From positions 310,001 to 374,000 of the forward strand of contig NZ_JSUS01000001.1 in NCBI RefSeq assembly GCF_000805455.1: a stretch of DNA of 64,000 bases, written 5' to 3'. Source of the DNA: Acinetobacter sp. A47. GTDB lineage: Bacteria > Pseudomonadota > Gammaproteobacteria > Pseudomonadales > Moraxellaceae. The position numbers and the translations under genes are program-made. Under the pieces are notes generated by a model. It was not told the DNA's origin, ran no database searches, and worked only from the letters and a program-made list of their open reading frames with translations. Below are positions 50,864 to 59,702 of this stretch, in pieces (position 1 is the stretch's first letter; each line of letters opens with the position of its first letter).

Positions 50864-52154
50864 GTTAATTCCACTATTCTCTACGCCTAATCTTCGTTAC
50901 TTATCTTCATGGGGTGGCCGTGGCTCGGGTAAGACACGATCATTTGCATTAATGACGGCGGTAAAGGGTTATATTTTTGCCGAGGCAAATATCAGCGGCA
51001 TGATCCTGGGTGGACGTGAATTTATGAATACGCTTGCAGATTCATCCATGGAGGAGATTAAGCAAGCTATCCGGTCAGTCCCATTTCTTAATGATTATTA
51101 TGAAATGGGTGAAAACTTTATCCGCACGAAAAACCGCCGTGTTTCATATGGATTTTGCGGTTTACGCCATAATCTGGATAGCATCAAGTCAAAAGCACGA
51201 ATTTTGCTTTGCTGGGTGGATGAGGCTGAAACTGTAAGTGAGATTGCATGGCGGAAACTCTTACCTACAGTGCGTGAGGAAAACTCAGAGGTGTGGATTA
51301 CATGGAACCCTGAGCGCGAAGATAGTGCCACCAGTAAGCGATTTAGGCATGAGGAAATGTTTGATGAGATTACTGGTGAGCTGATTGGCCTTGGTGTAGA
51401 GATGAACTACTCCGACAATCCGTGGTTCCCACAAGTGCTGGAGCTGGAGCGTAGACGTGACCAAGCTACCCAAGACGATGCTACCTATCGCTGGATCTGG
51501 GAAGGTGACTATCTGGAGCTTTCCGAAGCTCAAATTTTCCGTGATAAGTACAAGGTTGATGCCTTCCATGATGATCTATGGAAGCAGGCAGACCGCTTAT
51601 TCTTCGGTGCCGATTTTGGTTTTGCGAATGACCCAAGTACATTGATTAGATCCTTCATTCTGGACAATACGCTTTATATCGAATATGAGGCGTTTGGCTA
51701 TCATGTTGAGATCGATGATTTATGGAAGATGTACGCAGGTAAAGCTGGCGCAACAGAGGAGCAGTTAGCAAAATGGACGTCTGAGGATGACGCTAAATAT
51801 CCTGGCATTCCAGGTGCACGTGACTGGCCAATTAAGGCCGATTGTTCACGGCCAGAAACTATCAGCTACCTACGCCGTCAGGGCTTCAACATTGATGGAG
51901 CCGAGAAATGGCAAGGATCTGTGGAAGATGGTATCGCACACATTAAAGGCTTTGACAAAGTTGTAATACACCCACGGTGTAAAAAGATTTTGGAAGAGTT
52001 CCGCAAATATTCATACAAAAAAGATCGCCTCACTGATGAGGTATTACCAATCATTGTTGATAAATGGAACCATGGTATTGATGCTCTCCGTTATTCATTG
52101 GATGGCTACATCATGGCCCGTGGTGGTACCGGCGTTTGGTCAAGGCTTGCATAA
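50832..52154 (+). CDS. terL: Terminase large subunit (PBSX/Terminase_3 type)
   Basis: Packaging motor ATPase and nuclease. 440 residues: Walker A WGGRGSGKTRSF near residue 30, Walker B CWVDEAETVSE, and the RNase H-like nuclease domain with GADFGFANDPSTLIRS (first acidic residue), KADCSRPETISYL and DKWNHGIDALRYSLDG. All catalytic acids are present. The PBSX-type terminase with DUF1073 portal is a known combination in myophages. Confidence 0.93.
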   Translation: MSKVQIELPPKLIPLFSTPNLRYLSSWGGRGSGKTRSFALMTAVKGYIFAEANISGMILGGREFMNTLADSSMEEIKQAIRSVPFLNDYYEMGENFIRTKNRRVSYGFCGLRHNLDSIKSKARILLCWVDEAETVSEIAWRKLLPTVREENSEVWITWNPEREDSATSKRFRHEEMFDEITGELIGLGVEMNYSDNPWFPQVLELERRRDQATQDDATYRWIWEGDYLELSEAQIFRDKYKVDAFHDDLWKQADRLFFGADFGFANDPSTLIRSFILDNTLYIEYEAFGYHVEIDDLWKMYAGKAGATEEQLAKWTSEDDAKYPGIPGARDWPIKADCSRPETISYLRRQGFNIDGAEKWQGSVEDGIAHIKGFDKVVIHPRCKKILEEFRKYSYKKDRLTDEVLPIIVDKWNHGIDALRYSLDGYIMARGGTGVWSRLA

Positions 52155-52165
52155 GAGATTTTAAA

Positions 52166-53581
52166 ATGGGCTTATTTCAATTTACAAAAGATTCATTTCA
52201 GAACTTTGCTGCAAGAGTTGGTCTAGGTACTAACAATCAGCATAGCCAAAGCACCTACAGTAGCAACTATTTAAGTCGAAATAGATTGTTGCTTGAACAG
52301 ATGTATCGATCATCCTGGGTGGTTGGTCAGGTCGTTGATGTTGTAGCTGATGATATGACCCGTAAGGGATGCAATATCAAAGGATTCAGCTCACCTAAAG
52401 ATGGTGAAATGATAGACCAAGAAATGGATCGTTTGCAGGTTTGGGATCGGCTTAATAAGACTATTAAGTGGTCCCGTCTCTACGGCGGTGCCATTGCTGT
52501 CATGTTAATCGATGGTCAGAACGTTGGTACACCATTGAACCCTAATACTGTTGGTAAAGGCCAGTTCAAAGGGCTGCTTGTGCTGGATCGATGGATGGTA
52601 ATGCCTTCACTTGAGGATCTAGTCACTGAGTATGGTCCACATTACGGCATGCCAAGGTATTATGATGTGATTACTGATTCAGTAGGGTTATGCAACCAGA
52701 AAGTCCATTATTCACGTGTAATTCGCATGGATGGGGTTGAACTACCTTACTGGCAATCCATTGCAGAAAACTTGTGGGGGCAGTCAGTCATTGAACGTCT
52801 GGAAGACCGTTTGACCATTTTCGACAGTGCTACGTTAGGGGCTGGCCAGTTGGTCTATAAGGCTCATTTACGGACATACAAGGTTAAAGGTCTACGAGAA
52901 ATTATTGCCACTGGTGGTCGAGCATTTGACGGGTTGGTCAAGCAGATCGAGCATATTCGTCTTTGGCAGTCCAATGAAGGCTTAACCCTCATGGATGCCG
53001 AGGATGAGTTTGAGGCCCATCAATATGGTTTTACTGGTCTTGATAATTTGTTGCTGCAGTTTGGCCAGCAGATATCTGGTGCAACGGGTATTCCACTTGT
53101 CCGGTTGTTTGGTCAGTCGCCTGCCGGGCTGAATGCCACCGGTGAATCTGATCTAGCCAACTATTACGACAATATCAACCAACAGCAGGAGGGTCGATTA
53201 CGGACGCCGTTGCAGATTCTCTACGCCGTGTTGTCTATGTCAGTGCTCGGTAAGCCATTGCCAGATTCATTCGACTTTCAATTTGCCTCTTTGTGGCAGC
53301 TCGGTGATGACAAAAAAGCTGAGATTGCCAGTAAAGTAGCTGAAGCTGTAACCAAAGTAGAGGATGCTGGACTTATTAAACGGTCTACGGCGCTCAAAGA
53401 GTTACGACAATCAAGCGAAAATACGGGAATTTTCTCTCACATCACTGACGATGAAATTAATGAGGCAGATGATGAAGATCCACCGGCCCCAGGGGAAGTT
53501 TTAGACGATGAAGAATCAAATCAGCCGCCTGACGCCGAATCGGGCCAGAAAGATGGAGATCCGGTACAGTCAGCAGCTTAG
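52166..53581 (+). CDS. Portal protein (DUF1073 family)
   Basis: 471 residues from ATG 52166, starting after the terminase stop. SSWVVGQVVDVVADDMTRKG, WSRLYGGAIAVMLIDG, and QISGATGIPLVRLFGQSPAG are DUF1073 landmarks. Twelve copies form the DNA entry channel. Acidic tail (DDEDPPAPGEVLDDEESNQP). Some annotation systems label this family 'anti-CBASS Acb1-like'; the position between terminase and head morphogenesis genes shows that it is the portal. Confidence 0.9.
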   Translation: MGLFQFTKDSFQNFAARVGLGTNNQHSQSTYSSNYLSRNRLLLEQMYRSSWVVGQVVDVVADDMTRKGCNIKGFSSPKDGEMIDQEMDRLQVWDRLNKTIKWSRLYGGAIAVMLIDGQNVGTPLNPNTVGKGQFKGLLVLDRWMVMPSLEDLVTEYGPHYGMPRYYDVITDSVGLCNQKVHYSRVIRMDGVELPYWQSIAENLWGQSVIERLEDRLTIFDSATLGAGQLVYKAHLRTYKVKGLREIIATGGRAFDGLVKQIEHIRLWQSNEGLTLMDAEDEFEAHQYGFTGLDNLLLQFGQQISGATGIPLVRLFGQSPAGLNATGESDLANYYDNINQQQEGRLRTPLQILYAVLSMSVLGKPLPDSFDFQFASLWQLGDDKKAEIASKVAEAVTKVEDAGLIKRSTALKELRQSSENTGIFSHITDDEINEADDEDPPAPGEVLDDEESNQPPDAESGQKDGDPVQSAA

Positions 53582-54239
53582 AAAGATTGCTGGCTATGTG
53601 GATATGATCGTCAAAGGCTTTGATGTGAATGATCCTAGTACTCACCCATTGATTGTTTCGTCTTTGAAAGAGTATGCCAATACTCTCCAATTCTGGGCGC
53701 AGAATGCTGCAGGTCGAATTATTACTGATGTTGCCCTACGTGATGAGAAAACCTGGCTTATTTACGCACAGGATATGTCGCGCGGTATGCGTGAGCAGAT
53801 CCGCAATACTGACACCGGTGCGGTGTATCAACAATTGTTGAATGAGCAAGTCCGCTTAATTACTTCATTGCCATTGGAAGCAGCTCAACGCATACATGAC
53901 CTATCTACCAGATCCTTGATTGAAGGCAGCCGGGCAAGTGAGATTGCTGGCTTAATCATGGCCACTGGCCGAGTTACCAGATCCAGAGCAAATACAATTG
54001 CCCGTACTGAGGTCAGCCGTGCATCATGCCTATTCACTCAAGCCAGAGCTGAGAACCTTGGTTCTGAGGGATATACCTGGCGGACCAGTGAAGATGGGGA
54101 TGTAAGGCAAAGTCATAAGGCGATGAATGGAAAGCTGGTCTATTGGAATAATCCACCTACCTTGGATGGAATGGAAGGTCATGCTGGTTGTCTACCGAAT
54201 TGCCGTTGTTATCCCGAGCCAGTTATACCTGACATTTAA
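53508..54239 (+). CDS. Head morphogenesis protein (Mu F / SPP1 gp7 type)
   Basis: 243 residues, overlapping the portal gene by 74 bases. The C-terminal domain has RSRANTIARTEVSRASCLFT, YTWRTSEDGDVRQSHKAMNG and the Cys-containing HAGCLPNCRCYPEPVIP, as in Mu-F-like minor head proteins. It is normally present in a few copies per capsid and may be ejected with DNA. Confidence 0.88.
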   Translation: MKNQISRLTPNRARKMEIRYSQQLRKIAGYVDMIVKGFDVNDPSTHPLIVSSLKEYANTLQFWAQNAAGRIITDVALRDEKTWLIYAQDMSRGMREQIRNTDTGAVYQQLLNEQVRLITSLPLEAAQRIHDLSTRSLIEGSRASEIAGLIMATGRVTRSRANTIARTEVSRASCLFTQARAENLGSEGYTWRTSEDGDVRQSHKAMNGKLVYWNNPPTLDGMEGHAGCLPNCRCYPEPVIPDI

Positions 54240-54302
54240 GTATATTGTCTAAATTTTAATAGCTGGTATATTTATATTTTTTAAATCATTAGGAAAATAT
54301 TG

Positions 54303-54482
54303 ATGCGTGAATTAAAAGCTGGTGATGTTGTTACACTTCAATCAGATGGTGAGTATATGACGGTTGAACGTATTTATGAAAATGGCAAAGTTTGGTGTGT
54401 ATGGTTTGTAGATGGGGATATAAAAACTTATGAATTTTATCCAGAAGCTCTAAAGCTAATACGCAATGGAAATTTGGATTAA
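54303..54482 (+). CDS. Small DUF2158-like protein
   Basis: 59 residues from ATG 54303 (AGGA eight bases upstream). LKAGDVVTLQSDGEYMTVER then VWCVWFVDGDIKTYEFYPEA is the pattern of DUF2158 (YodC-like) SH3-type proteins. Has its own terminator, suggesting a moron-like cargo gene within the late region. Confidence 0.7.
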   Translation: MRELKAGDVVTLQSDGEYMTVERIYENGKVWCVWFVDGDIKTYEFYPEALKLIRNGNLD

Positions 54483-54495
54483 TTCAAAAAAAATG

Positions 54496-54522
54496 TAAAA
54501 CCACCTTCGGGTGGTTTTTTTA
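54496..54522 (+). terminator. Intrinsic terminator in the late operon
   Basis: AAAACCACC-TTCG-GGTGGTTTTTTT hairpin between the DUF2158-like gene and the protease gene. It must be read through for head genes to be made. Confidence 0.8.
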
Positions 54523-54541
54523 TGCCTATTAAAGGTGAATT

Positions 54542-55864
54542 ATGTTTAAGCGCAAAAAGACAAAAGATCAGAAAACGGTTGATCGATCCAACATTCTTAC
54601 ATCTGGGCAAATTGGCCGCACACGTGAGGTTACGCCAGAAGGCTACTTGCTTTGCCGTGATGTACGTTTAGCCAGAACCGGTGTTCTTATCTATGATGAT
54701 GGCGAGGTCCCGGTTGATGCAGACGATACAGGCTTAATTCAGATATATCGTGGAGAGGACGTTTTATTTGCACCTACCACAATTGCAAGTATCGAAGGAA
54801 AGCCGGTTACGGATGATCATCCTGATGATTGGGTTACGCCAGAGAACTGGAAGAACCTGTCCAAAGGATCTGGCCACAATATCCATCAGGGTGAAGGTGA
54901 AGATGCCGAGTATTTAATGGGTGATTTATTAATCATGGATAAGTCAACCATTGAGGCTGTTCAGGGTGGAAAAGTAGAAATTTCCCTTGGCTATGATGCT
55001 GAATATTCACAAATCAGCCCAGGCAAGGGGGTACAGAGCAATATTGTAGTTAATCATATTGCATTAGTTGATAAAGGGCGATGCGGTTCGCGCTGCTCGA
55101 TTGGAGATAGTTTTATGGCGACTAAGGTCAAAAAGAAAAAACTCAGCTTTGCTGACCGTATTCGTAACCTGGTTAAAACAGGTGATGCGGATGAGGCTGA
55201 AAAAATTGCTCAAGCTGTAGAGGATGAGGATCTCGATCTCAAAACCGAAGATGATGACGGCGACGAGGAAGAGAATCAAACTCAGACCGGTGACGCAGCA
55301 TTTCAGGCTCAAGTGCTTAACTTTATGAAAACCATTGATAAGCGTATGGCGGCCGTTGAAAAGCAGACCAAGGATTCGGAAAAGGATGAAACCGAGGACG
55401 GCGACGAGGAAGAAGAATCCGAAACAACGGACGATATTCTGGAAGCGGAAGAAGCTGGAAAGCTTTCTGAAGAAGGCGTCCAGAACTATACCGGTGATTC
55501 GCTGAAAAATGTTATCTCCCGCGCTGAAATCCTTTTCCCTGGCTATAGCATGCCTACTTTTGATAGTGCCAAAAATGGCAAAGCTGTGCTGAAATTAAAG
55601 CGTGCTGTACTTAAAGCATCTTATGGCACTAAAGATGGTAAAGGTGCGATTACGCCGTTTGTCGGTGAAAATCCTGACTTTGATAAACTGCCAATAGCCA
55701 CGATTGATGCTGCATTCACTGGGGCATCAGAACTAATCAAACTTCAAAATAATTCGGCTGGTGTACGTTCAGGTATTTCTACTCGTGATTTTGGCCGTGC
55801 GCCAATGACACCTGCAGAAATCAACCAACGTAACCGTGAATACTGGAAAAACAAAGGACAATAA
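54542..55864 (+). CDS. Prohead protease with fused scaffold (DUF2213)
   Basis: 440 residues. Residues about 20-190 are the DUF2213 protease: GKPVTDDHPDDWVTPENW, GKVEISLGYDAEY and VVNHIALVDKGRCGSRC, with conserved His and a possible catalytic Ser/Asp. Residues 192-300 are very acidic and probably scaffold; the C-terminal part (DSLKNVISRAEILFPGY on) probably binds capsid. An internal ATG at 55115 has GGAGA about 10 bases upstream (see findings). Start ATG 54542 has AGGTG upstream. Confidence 0.85.
   Translation: MFKRKKTKDQKTVDRSNILTSGQIGRTREVTPEGYLLCRDVRLARTGVLIYDDGEVPVDADDTGLIQIYRGEDVLFAPTTIASIEGKPVTDDHPDDWVTPENWKNLSKGSGHNIHQGEGEDAEYLMGDLLIMDKSTIEAVQGGKVEISLGYDAEYSQISPGKGVQSNIVVNHIALVDKGRCGSRCSIGDSFMATKVKKKKLSFADRIRNLVKTGDADEAEKIAQAVEDEDLDLKTEDDDGDEEENQTQTGDAAFQAQVLNFMKTIDKRMAAVEKQTKDSEKDETEDGDEEEESETTDDILEAEEAGKLSEEGVQNYTGDSLKNVISRAEILFPGYSMPTFDSAKNGKAVLKLKRAVLKASYGTKDGKGAITPFVGENPDFDKLPIATIDAAFTGASELIKLQNNSAGVRSGISTRDFGRAPMTPAEINQRNREYWKNKGQ
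55115..55864 (+). other. Probable internal start for the scaffold inside the protease gene
   Basis: In-frame ATG at codon 192 of the DUF2213 gene, preceded by TTGGAGATAGTTTT, a good ribosome site. It would give a 249-residue protein beginning MATKVKKKKLSFADRIRNLV, containing the acidic scaffold part only. Same arrangement as lambda C/Nu3. Confidence 0.5.
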
Positions 55865-55867
55865 TTG

Positions 55868-56344
55868 ATGAGCAATGCATTTTTATACCGTATGCCTTCC
55901 GGCATTCCAGGTGATATCTCACGTAAAGCACATTCCACTGTAGAGGCACATATTACCAAGGGTAATTTCAGTGGTTTTGGTCTTTTTGGTAAATTAACGG
56001 CTGCAGGCTTTGTGCCATTAGAAGCAGCAGACACTGACGTATATGGATTAATCGTCCGTTCATACCCAACTCAATCAGCAGTAAACGGTATGGGCCTAGC
56101 GGTACCACAGCCAAATATCGTACATGACGTTATGCGCCGTGGTTACATGACAGTTAAGTGTAATGCTGGCACAGCCAAGACAGCAGGAAAGGTTTTTGTG
56201 CGTGTGGCTGCAGGTACAGATTTAAAACCGGTTGGTGGGATTGAAGCTGTTGCCGATGGTGCAAACACAATTGAACTGAAAAACGCCTTGTTTATGCATG
56301 ATGCTGATGCACAAAACAACGTAGAAATTTCTTACAACATTTAA
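55868..56344 (+). CDS. Capsid cement/decoration-type structural protein
   Basis: 158 residues from ATG 55868 (a TTG directly before it is less likely). Located between protease/scaffold and the major capsid. Features such as NAFLYRMPSGIPGDISRKAH, VPLEAADTDVYGLIVRSYPT and ANTIELKNALFMHDADAQ match phage structural cement proteins. It probably trimerises on the capsid surface. Confidence 0.75.
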   Translation: MSNAFLYRMPSGIPGDISRKAHSTVEAHITKGNFSGFGLFGKLTAAGFVPLEAADTDVYGLIVRSYPTQSAVNGMGLAVPQPNIVHDVMRRGYMTVKCNAGTAKTAGKVFVRVAAGTDLKPVGGIEAVADGANTIELKNALFMHDADAQNNVEISYNI

Positions 56345-56362
56345 AAAATATTGACGTAAATC

Positions 56363-56388
56363 GAGACGCTATAGGCGTCTTTTTTTTC
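56363..56388 (+). terminator. Intrinsic terminator before the capsid gene
   Basis: GAGACGC-TATA-GGCGTCTTTTTTTT hairpin, 18 bases before the major capsid ATG. It could serve as an RNA-stability or attenuation element. Confidence 0.75.
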
Positions 56389-56406
56389 GTCCGGAGAAAA
56401 GAGAAC

Positions 56407-57432
56407 ATGAGTAAATTACTCCGAGCTACAACCATCGCTCAAGCAGTACAAATGGGGAAACCTATCTTGGCACGTACCCGTGACACTGGTGGGATGCGTA
56501 CCTTTGATGCTCGTACAATTGACAGTACCGGTGCATTTCTTTTAGGTGAGTTAGAGCGTCTGGATCAGACGTTACATGAGCCATTGGCAAATGTTACGTG
56601 GTCCCGTGATATGGATTTGCGTTCTGACGTTTCTATTGCTGATGAAACCTCATCCTTCACAAACTCGACCTTTGCAGCAGCGGGTGGCCCTTCACCAACT
56701 GGTAAATCTTGGATCGGGAAAAATACGGATGCTATCGCAGGCATTGCGTTGGATATTGGCAAGACAGCACAACCATTATCCTTATGGGGTATGGAAATTG
56801 GTTACACGATTCCAGAGCTTGAATCAGCACGCGCTGTAGGTCGCCCTGTAGACAGCCAAAAATTCGTAGGTATGAATCTTAAATATCAGATGGATATTGA
56901 TGAACAGGTTTATATCGGTGATGAAACACTTGGAGTGGAAGGCCTTCTAAACTCCACAAAAGTGGGTGCAACCAACGTAAATAAAAACTGGAAAACAGCA
57001 ACCCCTCAAGAAATTTTGGACGATGTAAACCTTGTCTTGAATAATGCTTGGGTTGCCTCAGGTTTTGCAGTATGTCCAGATAAGTTGCTGTTACCACCAG
57101 TGCAGTTTAGCTTTCTTACTTCTCGTATTGTGAGTGATGCCGGCAATATCTCCATTCTGGAATTCTTGAAATTGAACAGCTTAAGCAATTCTGTGAATGG
57201 GAAACCATTAGATATCCAGCCATCAAAATGGTGTGTAAAACGTGGTGCAGCGGGTACAGATCGTATGTTGGCTTACACACAAGCAGAAAACCTGGTTCGC
57301 TTCCCGTTGGTTCCATTACAACGCACGCCGATTGAATATCGTGGTATTCGTCAGATCACGACTTATTTTGGTCGTTTGGGTGTTGTTGAGTGGGTTTACC
57401 CTGAAACTGCATATTATGCCGATGGCCTGTAA
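56407..57432 (+). CDS. Major capsid protein (DUF2184 family)
   Basis: 341 residues, starting MSKLLRATTIAQAVQMGKPI. Segments NVTWSRDMDLRSDVSIADET, LSLWGMEIGYTIPELESARA, and WVYPETAYYADGL match the DUF2184 capsid proteins (HK97-fold) found with DUF1073 portals. A ribosome site GGAG lies ten bases upstream. It is the most abundant virion protein. Confidence 0.9.
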   Translation: MSKLLRATTIAQAVQMGKPILARTRDTGGMRTFDARTIDSTGAFLLGELERLDQTLHEPLANVTWSRDMDLRSDVSIADETSSFTNSTFAAAGGPSPTGKSWIGKNTDAIAGIALDIGKTAQPLSLWGMEIGYTIPELESARAVGRPVDSQKFVGMNLKYQMDIDEQVYIGDETLGVEGLLNSTKVGATNVNKNWKTATPQEILDDVNLVLNNAWVASGFAVCPDKLLLPPVQFSFLTSRIVSDAGNISILEFLKLNSLSNSVNGKPLDIQPSKWCVKRGAAGTDRMLAYTQAENLVRFPLVPLQRTPIEYRGIRQITTYFGRLGVVEWVYPETAYYADGL

Positions 57433-57441
57433 GGAGCGGTT

Positions 57442-57855
57442 ATGTCTAAGTTAGTACAAATCCTTTTGAACAAAGAACTAACCGTAAACCTTGGTCGTGA
57501 TGAACACGGCGAGGCAAAAACTATTGTTCTAAAACCCGGTCTGCAAGAAGTTGAAAAAGAAGTTGCAGACAACTGGTTTGTTAAGGCACACGCCCAAGAA
57601 ATCCCGGAAAACTCCGCTTACGCAAGTGAGCTTGAAGGTTTGATTCAGCAGAAGGACCAGCAGATCGGCACAATGCAGATCCAGTTGGAGGCGGCCGAGA
57701 AAACCATTAATCAACAGGTAGCTGATCTGCAGGCCAAGGATAAAGAGATCAGTGATCTTAAAATCCTTTTGGCCAAAGCCGAACAGGCACCAGCAGCAAC
57801 TGATGCCGGTACTAAGGGTGCGGCCAAAGCCAAAGAGCAGCCAAAGGAAGCGTAA
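57442..57855 (+). CDS. Phage protein with coiled coil, head-tail region
   Basis: 137 residues. The first 45 residues form a small beta domain (LNKELTVNLGRDEHGEAKTI); residues about 60-115 are a coiled coil (LIQQKDQQIGTMQIQLEAAE), and the tail is Ala/Lys-rich. In this phage group the gene lies between capsid and connector; a connector-accessory role is inferred from position. Confidence 0.65.
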   Translation: MSKLVQILLNKELTVNLGRDEHGEAKTIVLKPGLQEVEKEVADNWFVKAHAQEIPENSAYASELEGLIQQKDQQIGTMQIQLEAAEKTINQQVADLQAKDKEISDLKILLAKAEQAPAATDAGTKGAAKAKEQPKEA

Positions 57856-57858
57856 CCC

Positions 57859-58245
57859 ATGATCGATGAGCAATCCTTCCGGGAAACAATGCCGGTCTTT
57901 GCAGATCCTGTGCAATATCCAACATTCCAATTTAATTTTTATCTCAACCTTGGGAAAAAGTTACTGAATGAGGATCGATGGGAGGATCTGCTCGATTATG
58001 GTCTGACGCTGTTTATCGCTCACTATCTCACATTGTACAAAAGAGCAATGGTGATGGATGCAATTGGTGGTGATGTTGGCAAAGTAGTTGGCAACGAAAC
58101 CTCAAAGTCCGTCGATGGCGTTTCAAAGTCTATGGATGTATCTGGAGTAATCATTACCGATGCTGGCCATTGGAACCAGACTACATGGGGCGTCCAGTTC
58201 TATCAGTTATTACGGATGGTTGGTGCCGGAGGTATTCAGCTATGA
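57859..58245 (+). CDS. Head-tail connector (DUF4054 family)
   Basis: 128 residues. SFRETMPVFADPVQYPTFQF, LLNEDRWEDLLDYGLTLFIA and WNQTTWGVQFYQLLRMVGAG are the DUF4054 pattern, equivalent to adaptor/connector proteins (gp6-like). Overlaps the next gene by 4 bases. Confidence 0.82.
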   Translation: MIDEQSFRETMPVFADPVQYPTFQFNFYLNLGKKLLNEDRWEDLLDYGLTLFIAHYLTLYKRAMVMDAIGGDVGKVVGNETSKSVDGVSKSMDVSGVIITDAGHWNQTTWGVQFYQLLRMVGAGGIQL

Positions 58246-58802
58246 GCAGCAAGGTAATTTCCACTGGTAATGGTCTGTTAGATATTCTGCAAGCAGTTGG
58301 TGAACTGTCAAAGGTGGATGTCCTTGTGGGCATTCCCCACGGCGAGGTCAGAACTGATGGTGATGGCCTCACCAATGCCCAGATCGGTTATCTGCAGGAA
58401 ACCGGCTCACCGGCGATGAACATTCCTGAGCGTGCTTTTCTTGTGCCTGGCGTTGAAGAGGTACAGGACGAGGTTGGTGATACGCTGGTCAAGGCTGTTG
58501 ATGCGGCATTTTCTGGCAACCATAAGCGCATGATGATGTTGCTTGAATCCGCAGGGATGAAGGCAATGAACTCTGTTCGGGTATATTTCGTAAATGGTGA
58601 GTTTGCGCCGCTGTCTTTAGCGACTATCCGGGCACGTGCACGGCGTGGGCGTAAAGGTGCCAAAAAGTATCTTAAACAGCTTGAATCGGGACCAGCTGAT
58701 ACTGATCTGGTTCGGCCGTTGATCGATACCGGTGAGCTTCGCAAGTCCGTCACTTACATCATCATGAAAAAGGATAAGGAGGTAAAACGTGGCTCGTCTT
58801 GA
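58242..58802 (+). CDS. Tail-completion/virion morphogenesis protein (gp10-like)
   Basis: 186 residues from ATG 58242 (ATGA overlap). TGSPAMNIPERAFLVPGVEE, and PLIDTGELRKSVTYIIMKKD near the C-terminus are typical of phage neck proteins of the HK97 gp10 type. It probably links connector and tail tube. Overlap with the next gene is 14 bases. Confidence 0.75.
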   Translation: MSSKVISTGNGLLDILQAVGELSKVDVLVGIPHGEVRTDGDGLTNAQIGYLQETGSPAMNIPERAFLVPGVEEVQDEVGDTLVKAVDAAFSGNHKRMMMLLESAGMKAMNSVRVYFVNGEFAPLSLATIRARARRGRKGAKKYLKQLESGPADTDLVRPLIDTGELRKSVTYIIMKKDKEVKRGSS

Positions 58803-59157
58803 TGTTTCAGACGTTTTGCTGGATCCGGATTTTATGGATACCGGGATTGTCTGTAATCGTACTGCAGTAGTCGTGGGTGATAACGGTCGATCGCAGGAGA
58901 CTACAACGTCAACTCCATTTGCCGGTGTCGTCACTACTAATAGCGGCCTAAACATGGACCGCCGTCCTGATGGTACTTTGATCAAAGGTGCAATTAACAT
59001 TCATACCAAGTTTGCTTTGTCCTCAGGTAATTCTGAAACTAAAGCAGATGAGATCGTATGGCGGGGTAAAACCTACATTGTTTCTCAGGTTCTGGATAAC
59101 TTGCACTATGGCCAAGGTTTCGTTAAAGCAATTTGTGAGCTTAAGCCACTGGGGTAA
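58789..59157 (+). CDS. Head-closure-type neck protein
   Basis: 122 residues; GTG start with a perfect AAGGAGG upstream. A small beta-rich protein (ADEIVWRGKTYIVSQVLDNL) of the size and place of head-closure proteins in this phage group. No firm family assignment. Confidence 0.65.
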   Translation: MARLDVSDVLLDPDFMDTGIVCNRTAVVVGDNGRSQETTTSTPFAGVVTTNSGLNMDRRPDGTLIKGAINIHTKFALSSGNSETKADEIVWRGKTYIVSQVLDNLHYGQGFVKAICELKPLG

Positions 59158-59159
59158 AC

Positions 59160-59699
59160 ATGGGTGATTCTGCTTCCGGGGGATATATCACCCCCAGCGG
59201 CGGATCTGCTTATGACCAAGAACTTGAGGACATCTTTCAGGCCTTCATTATTGGTATTACATCTTTACCAGGTGCGCTGGTTCGTCCACGATTCCAGAAA
59301 GAACCACCGCCAATGCCGGCCATTGGTGTCGATTGGTGTGCATTCGCCGTAAAGTCAATAATTCCAGATGATGGGCCATACTTCGACCAGAAAGACGACA
59401 CAATGGATTCAATTCGACATGAAGAATTGACGCTGTTTTTATCGTTCTATGGCGACCATGGCCAGTCGATCGCAAATGTCCTTAGGGATGGTCTAGGCAT
59501 TCCGCAAAATATTGCGCAGCTCAAAGCGCAAAAAATCAAATTTATCAGTACCGGTGAGGTCATCACCGCGCCTGACTTTCTCAATAATCAGTATGTACAC
59601 CGATATGACCTAACCGCTGTCTTTAAGCGGAAAACGTCACGCACGTTTGCAGTTAAGTCGTTCGTAGATGCTGGAACAATAAAATTAAATCAGGAGTAA
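59160..59699 (+). CDS. Tail terminator protein (neck, LIC12616-like)
   Basis: 179 residues. ALVRPRFQKEPPPMPAIGVD then WCAFAV, HEELTLFLSFYGDHGQSIAN, and NQYVHRYDLTAVFKRKTSRT match the phage neck-terminator family. It caps the tail tube. It is followed by the sheath gene after 3 bases. Confidence 0.75.
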   Translation: MGDSASGGYITPSGGSAYDQELEDIFQAFIIGITSLPGALVRPRFQKEPPPMPAIGVDWCAFAVKSIIPDDGPYFDQKDDTMDSIRHEELTLFLSFYGDHGQSIANVLRDGLGIPQNIAQLKAQKIKFISTGEVITAPDFLNNQYVHRYDLTAVFKRKTSRTFAVKSFVDAGTIKLNQE

Positions 59700-59702
59700 T
59701 CC

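Noticed and set aside
52166-53581. Anti-CBASS (Acb1) protein
   Set aside because: That label is sometimes attached to DUF1073 proteins, but position after terminase and conserved portal segments support a portal role.
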